Shown here: positions 45,201-54,536 of the stretch, piece after piece | Layout: every line of letters starts with the position of its first letter | Numbering within the stretch: the first letter of the stretch is position 1 | The notes under the pieces: model-generated | Told to the model about the DNA's origin: nothing | Database searches by the model: none | What the model saw: the letters and a program-made list of their open reading frames with translations, nothing else | Made by a program: the position numbers and the translations under genes | NCBI GenBank assembly: GCA_947652115.1 | Contig: OX393561.1 | Coordinates: forward strand, 43,978,733 to 44,042,732 | Source: Blastomussa wellsi | Lineage: Eukaryota > Cnidaria > Anthozoa > Scleractinia > Plerogyridae | DNA: 64,000 nucleotides | Reading direction: 5' to 3'

Positions 45201-46052
45201 CTACATTGTACGGTTTAAGTCATCGCTTTCATCTTCAACCTCTTCTAACACGTTGTCCATAGTATTTGCATTGTTGTAACGTCCAACGTTGGACAGGGTG
45301 GGTGCAGAGCCCCATTGGGGTGGCTTAAAAGTCATGGATTTATTAAACTCTCCCAAATCTTCATCTTCACTGATATTCATCACGGCTTGATAAGCTCGTG
45401 TATAGAGCTCCATAGAGCGAGCTAAAAGCTCCATTTCGCCCACCACGAACTCAGATAAAATCTGCTTGACATCTCGCATTTTTTGACTTTCAAACTCGTT
45501 CATTTGCTCACGCAAAACCCGCAGCGAGCGATTAGCTTCGCCGGAGGCCTTCTGAAATTCAGCCTGTGCTCTCGCAATTCTTGTCCGGTCAGTTGATTTC
45601 ATCTGGGCTTTTTCAAGGCTTTCAAACGACTTGACCTCTCTCGTGCACAGTGAGGAACTGACCCTCACATCGTTTCTTGCTTGTTTGCATTTCGTGTCGT
45701 ACACGCTAAAACCTTGAACAAGCTTTTCTTCCATTCGACTAACTTCAATGTCTCGTTGATCCTGAATGGCTGACAGACATTCAGACAAGGTCATAAGACC
45801 TTGTTTCATTGACGGCGATTCTTCCTCGGCATAAGCTGTTATTGTTTTTGAAAGCGCATCACCTTTGTCGCGCAATTTCGCTGTTCCTACGGCGTATCGT
45901 TGAAGCATGGCTGCCAATTTCGGAAAATGAGTTTCAATAACGAATATCTTCCTGTCGACAACTTTGGTTTGGTGCTCGGTAGCCTTGACTGAAGCTTTTA
46001 GATCGGGCAGGGAACCAGTTAAATTTCTGTCTTCTCGGTTTAGACGAGCCAT
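45201..46052 (-). CDS. CIBAR/FAM92-family BAR-domain protein, intronless
   Basis: A single 283-codon frame from MARLNREDR to a stop at 45201. A TTG four codons upstream is in frame, but ATG at 46052 is the natural start. The body matches the FAM92 (CBY1-interacting BAR domain) family: an N-terminal helix, KLRDKGDALSKTI, long charged coiled helices, then QILSEFVVGEMELLARSMEL and YTRAYQAVMNISEDEDLGEF followed by a PP motif. Residues about 5-215 form the BAR-like region; the C-terminal tail is acidic (LEEVEDESDDLN). Family members bind Chibby at the distal centriole and help shape membrane at the ciliary base. Vertebrate members have introns, so this may be a retrocopy or a lineage with intron loss. 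Confidence 0.85.
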   Translation of the reverse strand: MARLNREDRNLTGSLPDLKASVKATEHQTKVVDRKIFVIETHFPKLAAMLQRYAVGTAKLRDKGDALSKTITAYAEEESPSMKQGLMTLSECLSAIQDQRDIEVSRMEEKLVQGFSVYDTKCKQARNDVRVSSSLCTREVKSFESLEKAQMKSTDRTRIARAQAEFQKASGEANRSLRVLREQMNEFESQKMRDVKQILSEFVVGEMELLARSMELYTRAYQAVMNISEDEDLGEFNKSMTFKPPQWGSAPTLSNVGRYNNANTMDNVLEEVEDESDDLNRTM

Positions 46053-46883
46053 CGATATGGACAAGTTATTAAGCCAACAGTATTGTGTTTGTCGTTGGAA
46101 AATTTCGTTTTAAAGTCGCGTGCGTCTTGTTAGGACAATAAGAAGTCGAACAAAGCCACCTGAAATTTGCATTTCAAAAGAATTTCTGTTGCGTTACAGG
46201 AGAAACTGTGACATACATTCGTGCTTATTTCTGGTGCACAATCGAAAAACAATGTTGAACTGAGCGCGATCTTGTTTACATTTTGGCTCATAGCATACGG
46301 CTTGGCGTACAGAAGGCAACATGTTAGATATGAATGGACTCCAAACAGTTAAAGAGCTAGTGAAATTTAGTATATGGTGAAAATTTTAGCTCTTTGCGTG
46401 TAATATTGAAGGAGAAATTGTCTTTTAAAAACTCCAAACTTTCTGGGTGGCAAAAGCGCTAATGAGCTCATACATTCTCTGTAAAATTTTGAGTTTTTAA
46501 ACCCGCGTCAGGCAAAAAGTATTCGTTACATCGAGCTGAAATTCATTGGCAGAGTTAATCGTGCTATGAACTTTCAATTTTCAGAACTGTTTTCTTTTTG
46601 AACTGAATCGCTTATGCTAATGTGGCAAATATTGTAAACAAAGATTCCCTTATATGGATTGCATATTTGGCAACATGTGTTTCGGATTCAGTGCAACGTA
46701 CATGTAGTACCGAGTGAATAAAGCAGTTGAGTTCAAATGGCGTCTTGTCGTGCCATCCGTATCCTCTACTTTCGAAAACCTCCGTTGTACGGGTGCCTCC
46801 CCCTTTTGTCCCAAAGAAGTCAAAATTCATATAAATTCTACCTCTAATGCGGACAACACACTCTTTCCCTTTGGTGAACCGTA

Positions 46884-47292
46884 TTAAAAAGAGACACTTT
46901 CACGCCTGATTATATATAGACATTTTTATGTTCTAATTTCCGTATTATTGTGTCAAATGCCACCAAATGCACGAATAAATTTGATAAAAATATTCCACAG
47001 GACAAGATAGAACAGGTTCTTTGGAAAGTAGTACAGGATTACAAGGATAGAAGTGGATTGCAATTAATCAAAATTGATTTCCGGACAGGATGTCCAGAAA
47101 TCAAAGCTGGAATTCTGGTGAAATTTTGAATCTTTTAATAGTTTCTTTTTCTTCTTAGTTGATATTTCTTTGCTTTCACCACTTTTAGCATTTTTCTCCT
47201 TCCATTGCAAGACAATAAAGCACGATTTAATACAAGCTGCAGGTCATACTTATTAAAATATGATAAATCAGGCGTGACAGTGTCCCTTAAAA
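46884..47292. mobile_element. Non-autonomous DNA element, about 400 bp
   Basis: The left end AGAGACACTTTCACGCCTGA and the right end TCAGGCGTGACAGTGTCCCT are near-complements. A fragment of the same terminus (ACACTGTCACGCCTGATATA) lies in intron 8 of the CGL-family gene at about 15880-15900. Confidence 0.65.
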
Positions 47293-47445
47293 GTCTTTAA
47301 AGAGATTAGAGCTGGAGGAAAAGTAAAAGGGAGCGACCTTTGTTTCCATGTTTAGATCTGTTAATACCTAAACTGTTATATTATTATTTTGCCGCCGTGC
47401 ATTTGATTCAACAGCTGATAGTTTTAAGGAAGCATTCAAATCATG

Positions 47446-47915
47446 TTCTGACACAGGCGGCCCATACGTTGTATGTGATTTACGTGACATTGTGTAAGAG
47501 AATATACGAGAAAAGTTCGAAAATTGCCCTAAATTCTACATGTGGAAAAGAATGCGAATAAAAATGATTTACCTTGTGTTTTCCTTGCGTTATTTTGACG
47601 TCTCTCTGGTGCTGGGGTTGATTTAAAGACGTTTACGCGAGTTCAATTACCTTCTGAGGTTTGCCTACGAGTAAAGCGAAGGTAAACTCGCCTAAATGTC
47701 TTTGAATCGACCCCAGCACCACATAGACGTCAAAATAACAAAAGGAAAACACAAGGTAAGTCATTTTTAATTGCATTCTTTTCCACACGTAGAATTTAAG
47801 GCAATTTTCGATCTTTTCTCGTATATTCTCTTACCTAGCAGCCTAGTAGGGTCCTAGTCCTAGTAGTGATGTCACGTAAATCACATACAACGTATGGGCT
47901 ACCTGTGGTTCTGAC
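47446..47915. mobile_element. Large foldback element, about 200-bp arms
   Basis: The left arm (47446 to about 47655) and right arm (about 47685-47915) are near-complementary over almost their whole length, through CATACGTTGTATGTGATTTA, GAGAATATACGAGAAAAG and TTATTTTGACGTCT. The right arm carries an insertion of repeated CCTAGTAG words near 47840-47870. Confidence 0.8.
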
Positions 47916-48870
47916 TGTGCAATTTAATTAGGTTAGCTTTGGACTGTATTTAAGTCTTATTTGATAATTTTTAGTGTCTATTAGTATGCAATTTAATTAG
48001 GCTAGTTTTGGGCCGCATTTAAATTTTATTTCTTGATTTTTAGTATGTTTAATAATGGAGAATATTCTTTGTATGGGAATTTAGTTTCCCCCAATTACTT
48101 TCCAGTCATGTTATTTTTGTACTTGTACTGGCATGACAAAGTATTATTAAACCTTAAACCTTAAACTAAAGCTGCTACATCGCCGAACGAATGAAGGGAA
48201 ACCTTACTTCAACGACTGAATTAATACATACTTCATTTTGTTTTCAAGCACACACATGCAGGGCTTTATACGAATATACAATACAAATTTGTTTTAATGG
48301 TGTTTAAGTGATCATGAAATAGAGTTCTAAGACAGATTATATAAATATGATAATATCGTAGCCGTGTTACCTACGTAGCATAAATAACATCTTGAAATCT
48401 AGCAAAAAAGGAGTCGACACTTGAATAAATCACGCACAAAGAAGTAAGGGGTGGATTGTTTTAGCGATTATTCGTTTGTTTGACTGGTTATCTTTTTGGC
48501 TTGTAGTACCTGCTACTCAAGAACTGATAACGCCTTGTAAATTATTTAATACCAAGCGCAATCGAATTGCCTGTAAAGCAAAAGCTGGAACCACGCCTGG
48601 AAGGGTACTTCACATCTCGCAAATTTGATATTTTTCCAAGGTTGCTTTCAAGTTCAGGCAGCTTGTTTGCTTAATGCATTCGTTTTTAAAACGATTGGGA
48701 CGAAACTGAACTTTTTTGTCAGTTGCAAATATTTGGCGACCGCAATGTCTAAACTCAACTGTTGAACGCTGGGAATGAATTGCATAAATCCACCGGCAAA
48801 CAGAAGATGAAACAGACGAAGTCTTTATCGTAACCAATAGCGTTTTTTTTCGAGCTTTTATTGCACTGTG

Positions 48871-50637
48871 ATGGCTTCCAAACGTGGTCCGAAAAAATCT
48901 GTAGCATTCAGAGAAGAAAGCCCACAAGATATCTGGTGTAAATATTGCAGCAAACTCTATGACGAGCCAAAAGTACTACCTTGTTTACATACGTTTTGCA
49001 AGCGCTGTATAGGTTTAATTACCGGAGAAAACGAATCCTCAGTATTCTGTCCTATATGTCGCTCCGAGGCTTCCTTGCCATCGAAAAATCTAGACGATTT
49101 GCAGCCAAACATCATTGTTCTAAGAAAACTGGAGGAATTTGAAAGACAAAAGCTACGACAGCGTGAGGAGGATTGTAGTGGTTGCGAAAATGGCCAAAAC
49201 ATGGCTTCACATAGGTGCATGGAGTGCCAAGAATTCCTCTGTGATGACTGTACACTAGCTCATCGAAGGGTCAAATTTACAAGAGAACATGAGATCTTGT
49301 CTCTTGAGGAATTTGCGGATAGAACAAATCCGAAAGAGGATTCATCGTCTGTGACTTGTGTTAAACACAGCAACGAAAAGGTCGACATGTACTGCAAAAC
49401 CTGTGATTTATTAACATGCAAGGAATGTAGAACTGCCGATCATGACGGCGAACATGAAATCTTTTCGTTGCAAAAGGCTGTCGATTCGACCAAACCAATG
49501 CTTCAATCATTGCTCGAAGCGACGCAGAAGAATATTGCCGCCTTACAGAAGTCAGTTTACGAGATTATCAAGGTGTACGGTCGGTGGCAAAATAAAATCG
49601 ATGACGTCTCGTGGCAAATTCGGAGAACTTCGCGTCGCCTTATTCAAGCCGTCAAAGAAAAGGAACATCAATTGCTTAAAGAACTGAACACCATTAGAGA
49701 TAACCGCTCGACTATTCTGGTGAACCAAAAGGAAGAGATTGAAAGGAAGTTGGTTTGTACTATCGACGGGTGTGATTTTTCCGACGAGATTCTCAAACAA
49801 GGCAAAGATGCCGACATATTAGCGGTGAACAGTTTAATTTGTCAGAGACTATGCGAACTACAGGAAAGTAGCTCAGAGGGAGGGTTAAACAGTGTCAAAG
49901 TAGGTTTTGATCCAGATGAGAGACCGATTTTGGAAGCTATAAAGGACACCTTTGGCTCGATAAGTATCGGACATGAACCAGCTGAACAAGCTAGCAGTGA
50001 GAAACCTAATGAACCTACAGACAAATCACAATTATCGAGCTCGTTGCCGAATGGCGGCAGCTCTGTTGCATTTGCTTCGGCTGATGATGACGAGGCCAGT
50101 GCCAGCTCTCTCTCTTCAGACTCACAAAAGCCTGGCGCTGTTATAAATGTATCCACGAGTGCGCCTGAAAAGCAAGCCAAAGGTCGTCGGTTTAGCTTTC
50201 CAGCGTTGACTGTTGGCAAAAAGACTAGTGAGCCTGTTGGAAAGTTAACGCCGACAGAATTCGTGATTCCCACGACTGACAGCCGGGGACGTCCGAGAGA
50301 AGTCGGAGTACAGCTCGAGTCACCCGACGGTAGCGTCATTTCCGCTAAAGTCCTTGATAACAAGAACGGAACCTATTCAATATTCTACTGTCCGCGGTCC
50401 CCAGGGGAACACAATTTGTTCGTGAGCTTGTCCGGCAAGCAAATCAAGCATGGTAAACGCGTTTTGAATTTCTACGGCTCTTTTACCGGTTTGAAAGGCG
50501 AGGAATTGACGCTGGTTTGTAAAACGCTGTGTTTGATTAAGTGGCACGTTACTCCTGGCCTGGTTCAAGTAAAGGACGGCAAGAAAGTTCCCAATACTGA
50601 AATGAATTTCCAGGAAGTAGGCCAATCAGAGGCCTGA
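48871..50637 (+). CDS. TRIM protein with filamin-type C-terminus, no NHL, intronless
   Basis: A single frame of 588 codons starts at ATG 48871 (MASKRGPKK); the GTG just before it is not needed. Seen: a C3HC4 RING (residues 23-63, CKYC...CLHTFC..C...CPIC), B-box 1 (about 102-143, CSGC...CMEC..FLCDDC..AHRR), B-box 2 (about 165-198, CVKH...CKTC..LTCKEC), a coiled-coil (about 205-305), a Ser-rich low-complexity linker (about 375-435) and a filamin/ABP280-like domain (about 450-535, with DNKNGTYSIFYCPRSPGEH). There is no NHL propeller; the frame closes about 55 residues after the filamin domain. This layout equals that of TRIM45 (about 580 residues). It is probably an E3 ubiquitin ligase. It faces the TRIM-NHL gene at 54537-56945 tail to tail. 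Confidence 0.9.
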   Translation: MASKRGPKKSVAFREESPQDIWCKYCSKLYDEPKVLPCLHTFCKRCIGLITGENESSVFCPICRSEASLPSKNLDDLQPNIIVLRKLEEFERQKLRQREEDCSGCENGQNMASHRCMECQEFLCDDCTLAHRRVKFTREHEILSLEEFADRTNPKEDSSSVTCVKHSNEKVDMYCKTCDLLTCKECRTADHDGEHEIFSLQKAVDSTKPMLQSLLEATQKNIAALQKSVYEIIKVYGRWQNKIDDVSWQIRRTSRRLIQAVKEKEHQLLKELNTIRDNRSTILVNQKEEIERKLVCTIDGCDFSDEILKQGKDADILAVNSLICQRLCELQESSSEGGLNSVKVGFDPDERPILEAIKDTFGSISIGHEPAEQASSEKPNEPTDKSQLSSSLPNGGSSVAFASADDDEASASSLSSDSQKPGAVINVSTSAPEKQAKGRRFSFPALTVGKKTSEPVGKLTPTEFVIPTTDSRGRPREVGVQLESPDGSVISAKVLDNKNGTYSIFYCPRSPGEHNLFVSLSGKQIKHGKRVLNFYGSFTGLKGEELTLVCKTLCLIKWHVTPGLVQVKDGKKVPNTEMNFQEVGQSEA

Positions 50638-53600
50638 CATCGTAGATGTCATGCCAGTTAGATGCGTGACATGGCAAATGTTACACCAGTCAAGAGTGAG
50701 TCAAAGGAACATCGGATCATCGGTCTTGTCGCAGAGAAAGTAAAGCTAAATATTGGGGACCTTTCGATCAGAGTAAGGCCGAGCGTGTGCCGATAACCTA
50801 CGAACGCAGACATATTCCCGGAAATACGTCTGCGTTCGCAGGCTAGTGTACCGACTGCGTCTTTCGCCTTTCAATCCCTCGCTCCTCCCTGCTGCTGATC
50901 AGTGGTAAAGGAGGCCATCGTCATCAGTATCTGACAAGTCCCCAGTCTTCATCATTGTACACGCGCCATACGAAGCGGAGAGAGATGGGTACCCAAAAAG
51001 GCAGCGCAAGGTGGCTGGGGAAGACTGAGGACGAGTCAGCATCGGTACAAGATTCACCTGAAATGTGATCGGCATCGAAAGCAAAAGCACAAAATTTGAA
51101 AAAGTCGTAGTCGTCCCCAATGTCGTATTCGTATATCACTGCACAATGATGTGAATCACAGACTTTTAAATCGGAACTGGTCGAGAACTGCAGGGACTAA
51201 GATGGTGACTGATACATTTCCCTATCATTCTTTGCGCGCGAAAATCCTAAAAACGCACAGAAAAGTCCGTCAAACTCGGTAACAACAATGTAATAGTACA
51301 GGAACGAATGTCGTTGAATCAATGCTTTCTATGGCTAGTTTTTACGTGACGTTATAGAATTTTAAAAACAAAATTCGCTGGGCCTGCTAAATTTTTATTG
51401 TCACCACGTGGAAAAAGTGCTAAAAATATATCTATTCACAAGTTTCCAGCTAGGTTGTATCATTTGTGTTTAAAATACAACATGTTGAATTTTCGAGATT
51501 CCTGTCGTACGTGACATCTCGATGGCACCGTGACAAAGCCTTCGTGTTTGAAGAAAAGGTGTTTTCTCACGATTTTTGCAGTTTAACCAGTTCAAGTATC
51601 AGGAAAGATATTTATATACAGTCTTATAATCCATCAAATATTTTTTTCACGCGCGCAATTGGCACGTGATGTTGGTAAAACTGGGGAATATCTGAGATTA
51701 TTAAAAACTAGCTATAGTATATTGCATTTCCTGAGTTTTGATTGGTTTAGAGGCAATGGTAAATGAGCTCATATACCATTGACCCACAAATATGGTAGGT
51801 GTTTGTATGTTTGTACAATATTTTTGGGCGTTTTTAATAACACAATAATTCCACTCTCGCTTGTTGGATATGAGATGGTTATAGCCAACTCAGCGCTACG
51901 CGCCTCGTTGGCTATCTACCATCTCATATCCGACGCGTGCTCGTGGAATAAAATTGTTAAATATACCCCAAGCGATATTCCCCAGGGTTTGAATTTTGAG
52001 ATTTATTTTCGCACGTTTAGTTTTCATCTCGAGTAAAGTGTTCGTTTGAATAGAACTGAACATTTTAAACAGAATGAAAATAATTTGAACGCCCATAGAA
52101 ATGTCCAAAATTGGGCGGCCTAATTGAAAATATTTGAAGGATAATAAACACAATAGCCTCCATTTGGCTTGGAAATATGCTCGGATATTTGTCCTTGGAC
52201 ATAATCTGTTCCTCGAAGCTCATAGTTTTCCTCGAGCTTCGCGTATCGGAACAGATAATGTCCGCGGACAAATATCCGAGCATATTTCCAAGCCAAATGG
52301 ACGCTATTGTTTATATATTGGTGTCCCTCGAAGGGACACCAACATGGCGTCCCCATACTGAGCTCTACAAACTTGCGTGAAATGCTTCGGCAAATAACTC
52401 AAGAATGGTGTACCGCAGAGACCTGAGACTTGGAGATATTCCCCGAAACGAAGTCAAGGGGAACATTCGCAGACGAAATAACAGCAATGAATGTGTTGCT
52501 GCTAAAACAACGTTTGGGTTCCCTACGCGGCATATCCAGTTTGCTGACGATTGATTCATTAGAGAATCGGAGTTCAGGTTTCTCAAAAATTCGTTGAGTA
52601 TAGACGTGTGTGTGATGTGGCACCAAAGCGTTTAGGTGTTCCTTACTGCGGGGTCTGTCGACAGCTACAATTAGTCATGTTCTAAACGAGCAGAGGCCTT
52701 GCGCCTTGCGCGCGAAAACCCTAAACACGCTTATAAAAACGCAAACTCGCAAACTATACCCTGTTGGCTGTGTTAGGGTCGTAAGGTATTGTGGTAAAAT
52801 GAACAGCCACCATCTTTTTTCTACGGTGGACTGGGTTCTATTGGGTCGAAAAGTGATCCTACCACACGAAAAAGCATCCAAGCCTTAGTCAGGTTATGAA
52901 ATTTGTTCGTCTTTGGAGAAAAGGGAAGCCAATGGTGGGTTTTCAAAAATCCCTGAACAAGAGAGTTTAGTATATGGATTTGAGGGTCACCTTTAAAAGA
53001 AAGACCTTAAAAATAGATCTCAAATTTGGTAGACCTACTAATGTAGGGACAAGCGAGTGACAAGCTTAATTTAAAGACATTCTAAGGCCCTGCTTGTCTT
53101 ATCTTTAGTCGCGATCAAAGTCGTTGACATGCTCAGACAGCTCAGTAGTTTTAAAGTTTAATACGGTTCGAGTGATTAAACACTAAATTTCGAATTCTAC
53201 TATTGCTCCACAAATTCTAGTCGTGATCCTTCCTTTGATATCAATATGGTTGAGTTACGTATTTACTATTGCAGTGGATACATGTCTGCCCTCCAGGGGC
53301 GTATTTATTTCCAACAACTGACGCGCAACTCCTGCCAAGCGTGGGAAAATACGTGCAACTCCATAGTTGGTCTTGATTAGTATTGCTCTTGTTCGGATTG
53401 GCACGTTACAGGAGGTTTGTGAGGAACAGAGCGAGTTTCAATTGATTGTCGTGAAACCAAAGTAGTTACTTTGGCCAATCACAAAGTATGGAGACAATTC
53501 AGTGAACCAATCAAGACTCGAAGTAATTACAGGTTGCCGCTACAAAGCGCAGGTTAACGTGTGCGCACGAGTCACGATTGGTTTTGGTTTTACTTCTGGT

Positions 53601-54536
53601 TGGCTGAAAAAGTGACGCGAGATTTTTAAACCAATCACTGAGCGCATTATTGTAACCCAAAGCAATTCGCGCTAATTGCTTTCTACAGACTCTACACTCA
53701 ATTGAAAACAACTCTGAGAACGACTGACACGAATTACATTGCTCAAGCACAATTGCTTTCGAAAGTCAAAGGAAAATCTCTTTTCGCCTAATTTCATTTC
53801 ATGACAATAGCTTTGTATTAATTCGAAAAAAAGCGACAATTGCGCTGAGCTCTGCAAACCGAGTCATCTCTCATCGTAAATGAGCTTAAATTGTTTTCAC
53901 CTTCCAAATTGTCTGAAAGTAATATACTTATTACAGTGTTATGCACCTTGGTTAACTATAATTTTGAAATAAAAACTTTCAGCGTGAAAATCCCTTGACA
54001 ATAAATACTTTATTCAATTGATGAACGCAAGACCGAGATTTTTTGAAAAGCAAAACGTGCTCTTGACAAAGGCAACTTTCTCTCCTATTATTTTATAAGT
54101 TGTTTTGGAGGGCCTCAAGTTAGCTTGCATTGCTATTTTGAGCCCCCCTCTTCACCCACTTACCACACAGCGGTCAAACGTGGCGCGCGTGTGCGGGAAG
54201 TTCCCGCCAAAACTGTCTCATAGAATTTTTTAAATTTCTGAAACTCTCCGCTTTCAAACCAAAAGTTAAGACGGTTGCTGAAATAAAAGTTACGCTTTAT
54301 ACGCCGTGTATGCATAAAAAAATAATAATTGTTATCCATCGAGTTTCCCAGCTCGAAATTTGATTTCACCGATATATTTTTGTGACATTTTTCCTGTAAA
54401 AGTCGCACGTTTTCGCGGCAAAATTCAAGAAACCTCGAGGCTACAAAAGCCGGAAGTGGCGTTGGATTTTGCGTTTGACCGCTATATGCCTACTTGCGTA
54501 TCGATTAGTAAATAAATGCCCATGCGTTTTTCTTGT
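50638..54536. other. Region between the convergent TRIM genes; nested repeats
   Basis: Contains a hairpin at 50797-50842 (CCTACGAACGCAGAC and complement) and the nested repeat A/B composite at 51345-52440. The rest (52440-54536) is AT-rich with no domain in any frame. Confidence 0.5.
51345..52440. repeat. Repeat A interrupted by repeat B (nested)
   Basis: 51345-51620 and 52318-52440 match consecutive parts of the intact copy at 29028-29497. The segment between (51629-52320) matches repeat B at 25836-26715. Repeat B ends in a hairpin with arms of about 47 bp (52163-52209 and 52251-52297, GAAATATGCTCGGATATTTG and complement). Confidence 0.7.

Larger units (their letters stand above)
46053..48870. 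other. Intergenic, two foldback elements and LINE-like tail
   Basis: Apart from the elements at 46884-47292 and 47446-47915, positions 48110-48170 (TACTTGTACTGGCATGACAA and CCTTAAACCTTAAAC) look like the 3' tail of a non-LTR element. No gene is recognised. Confidence 0.45.
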
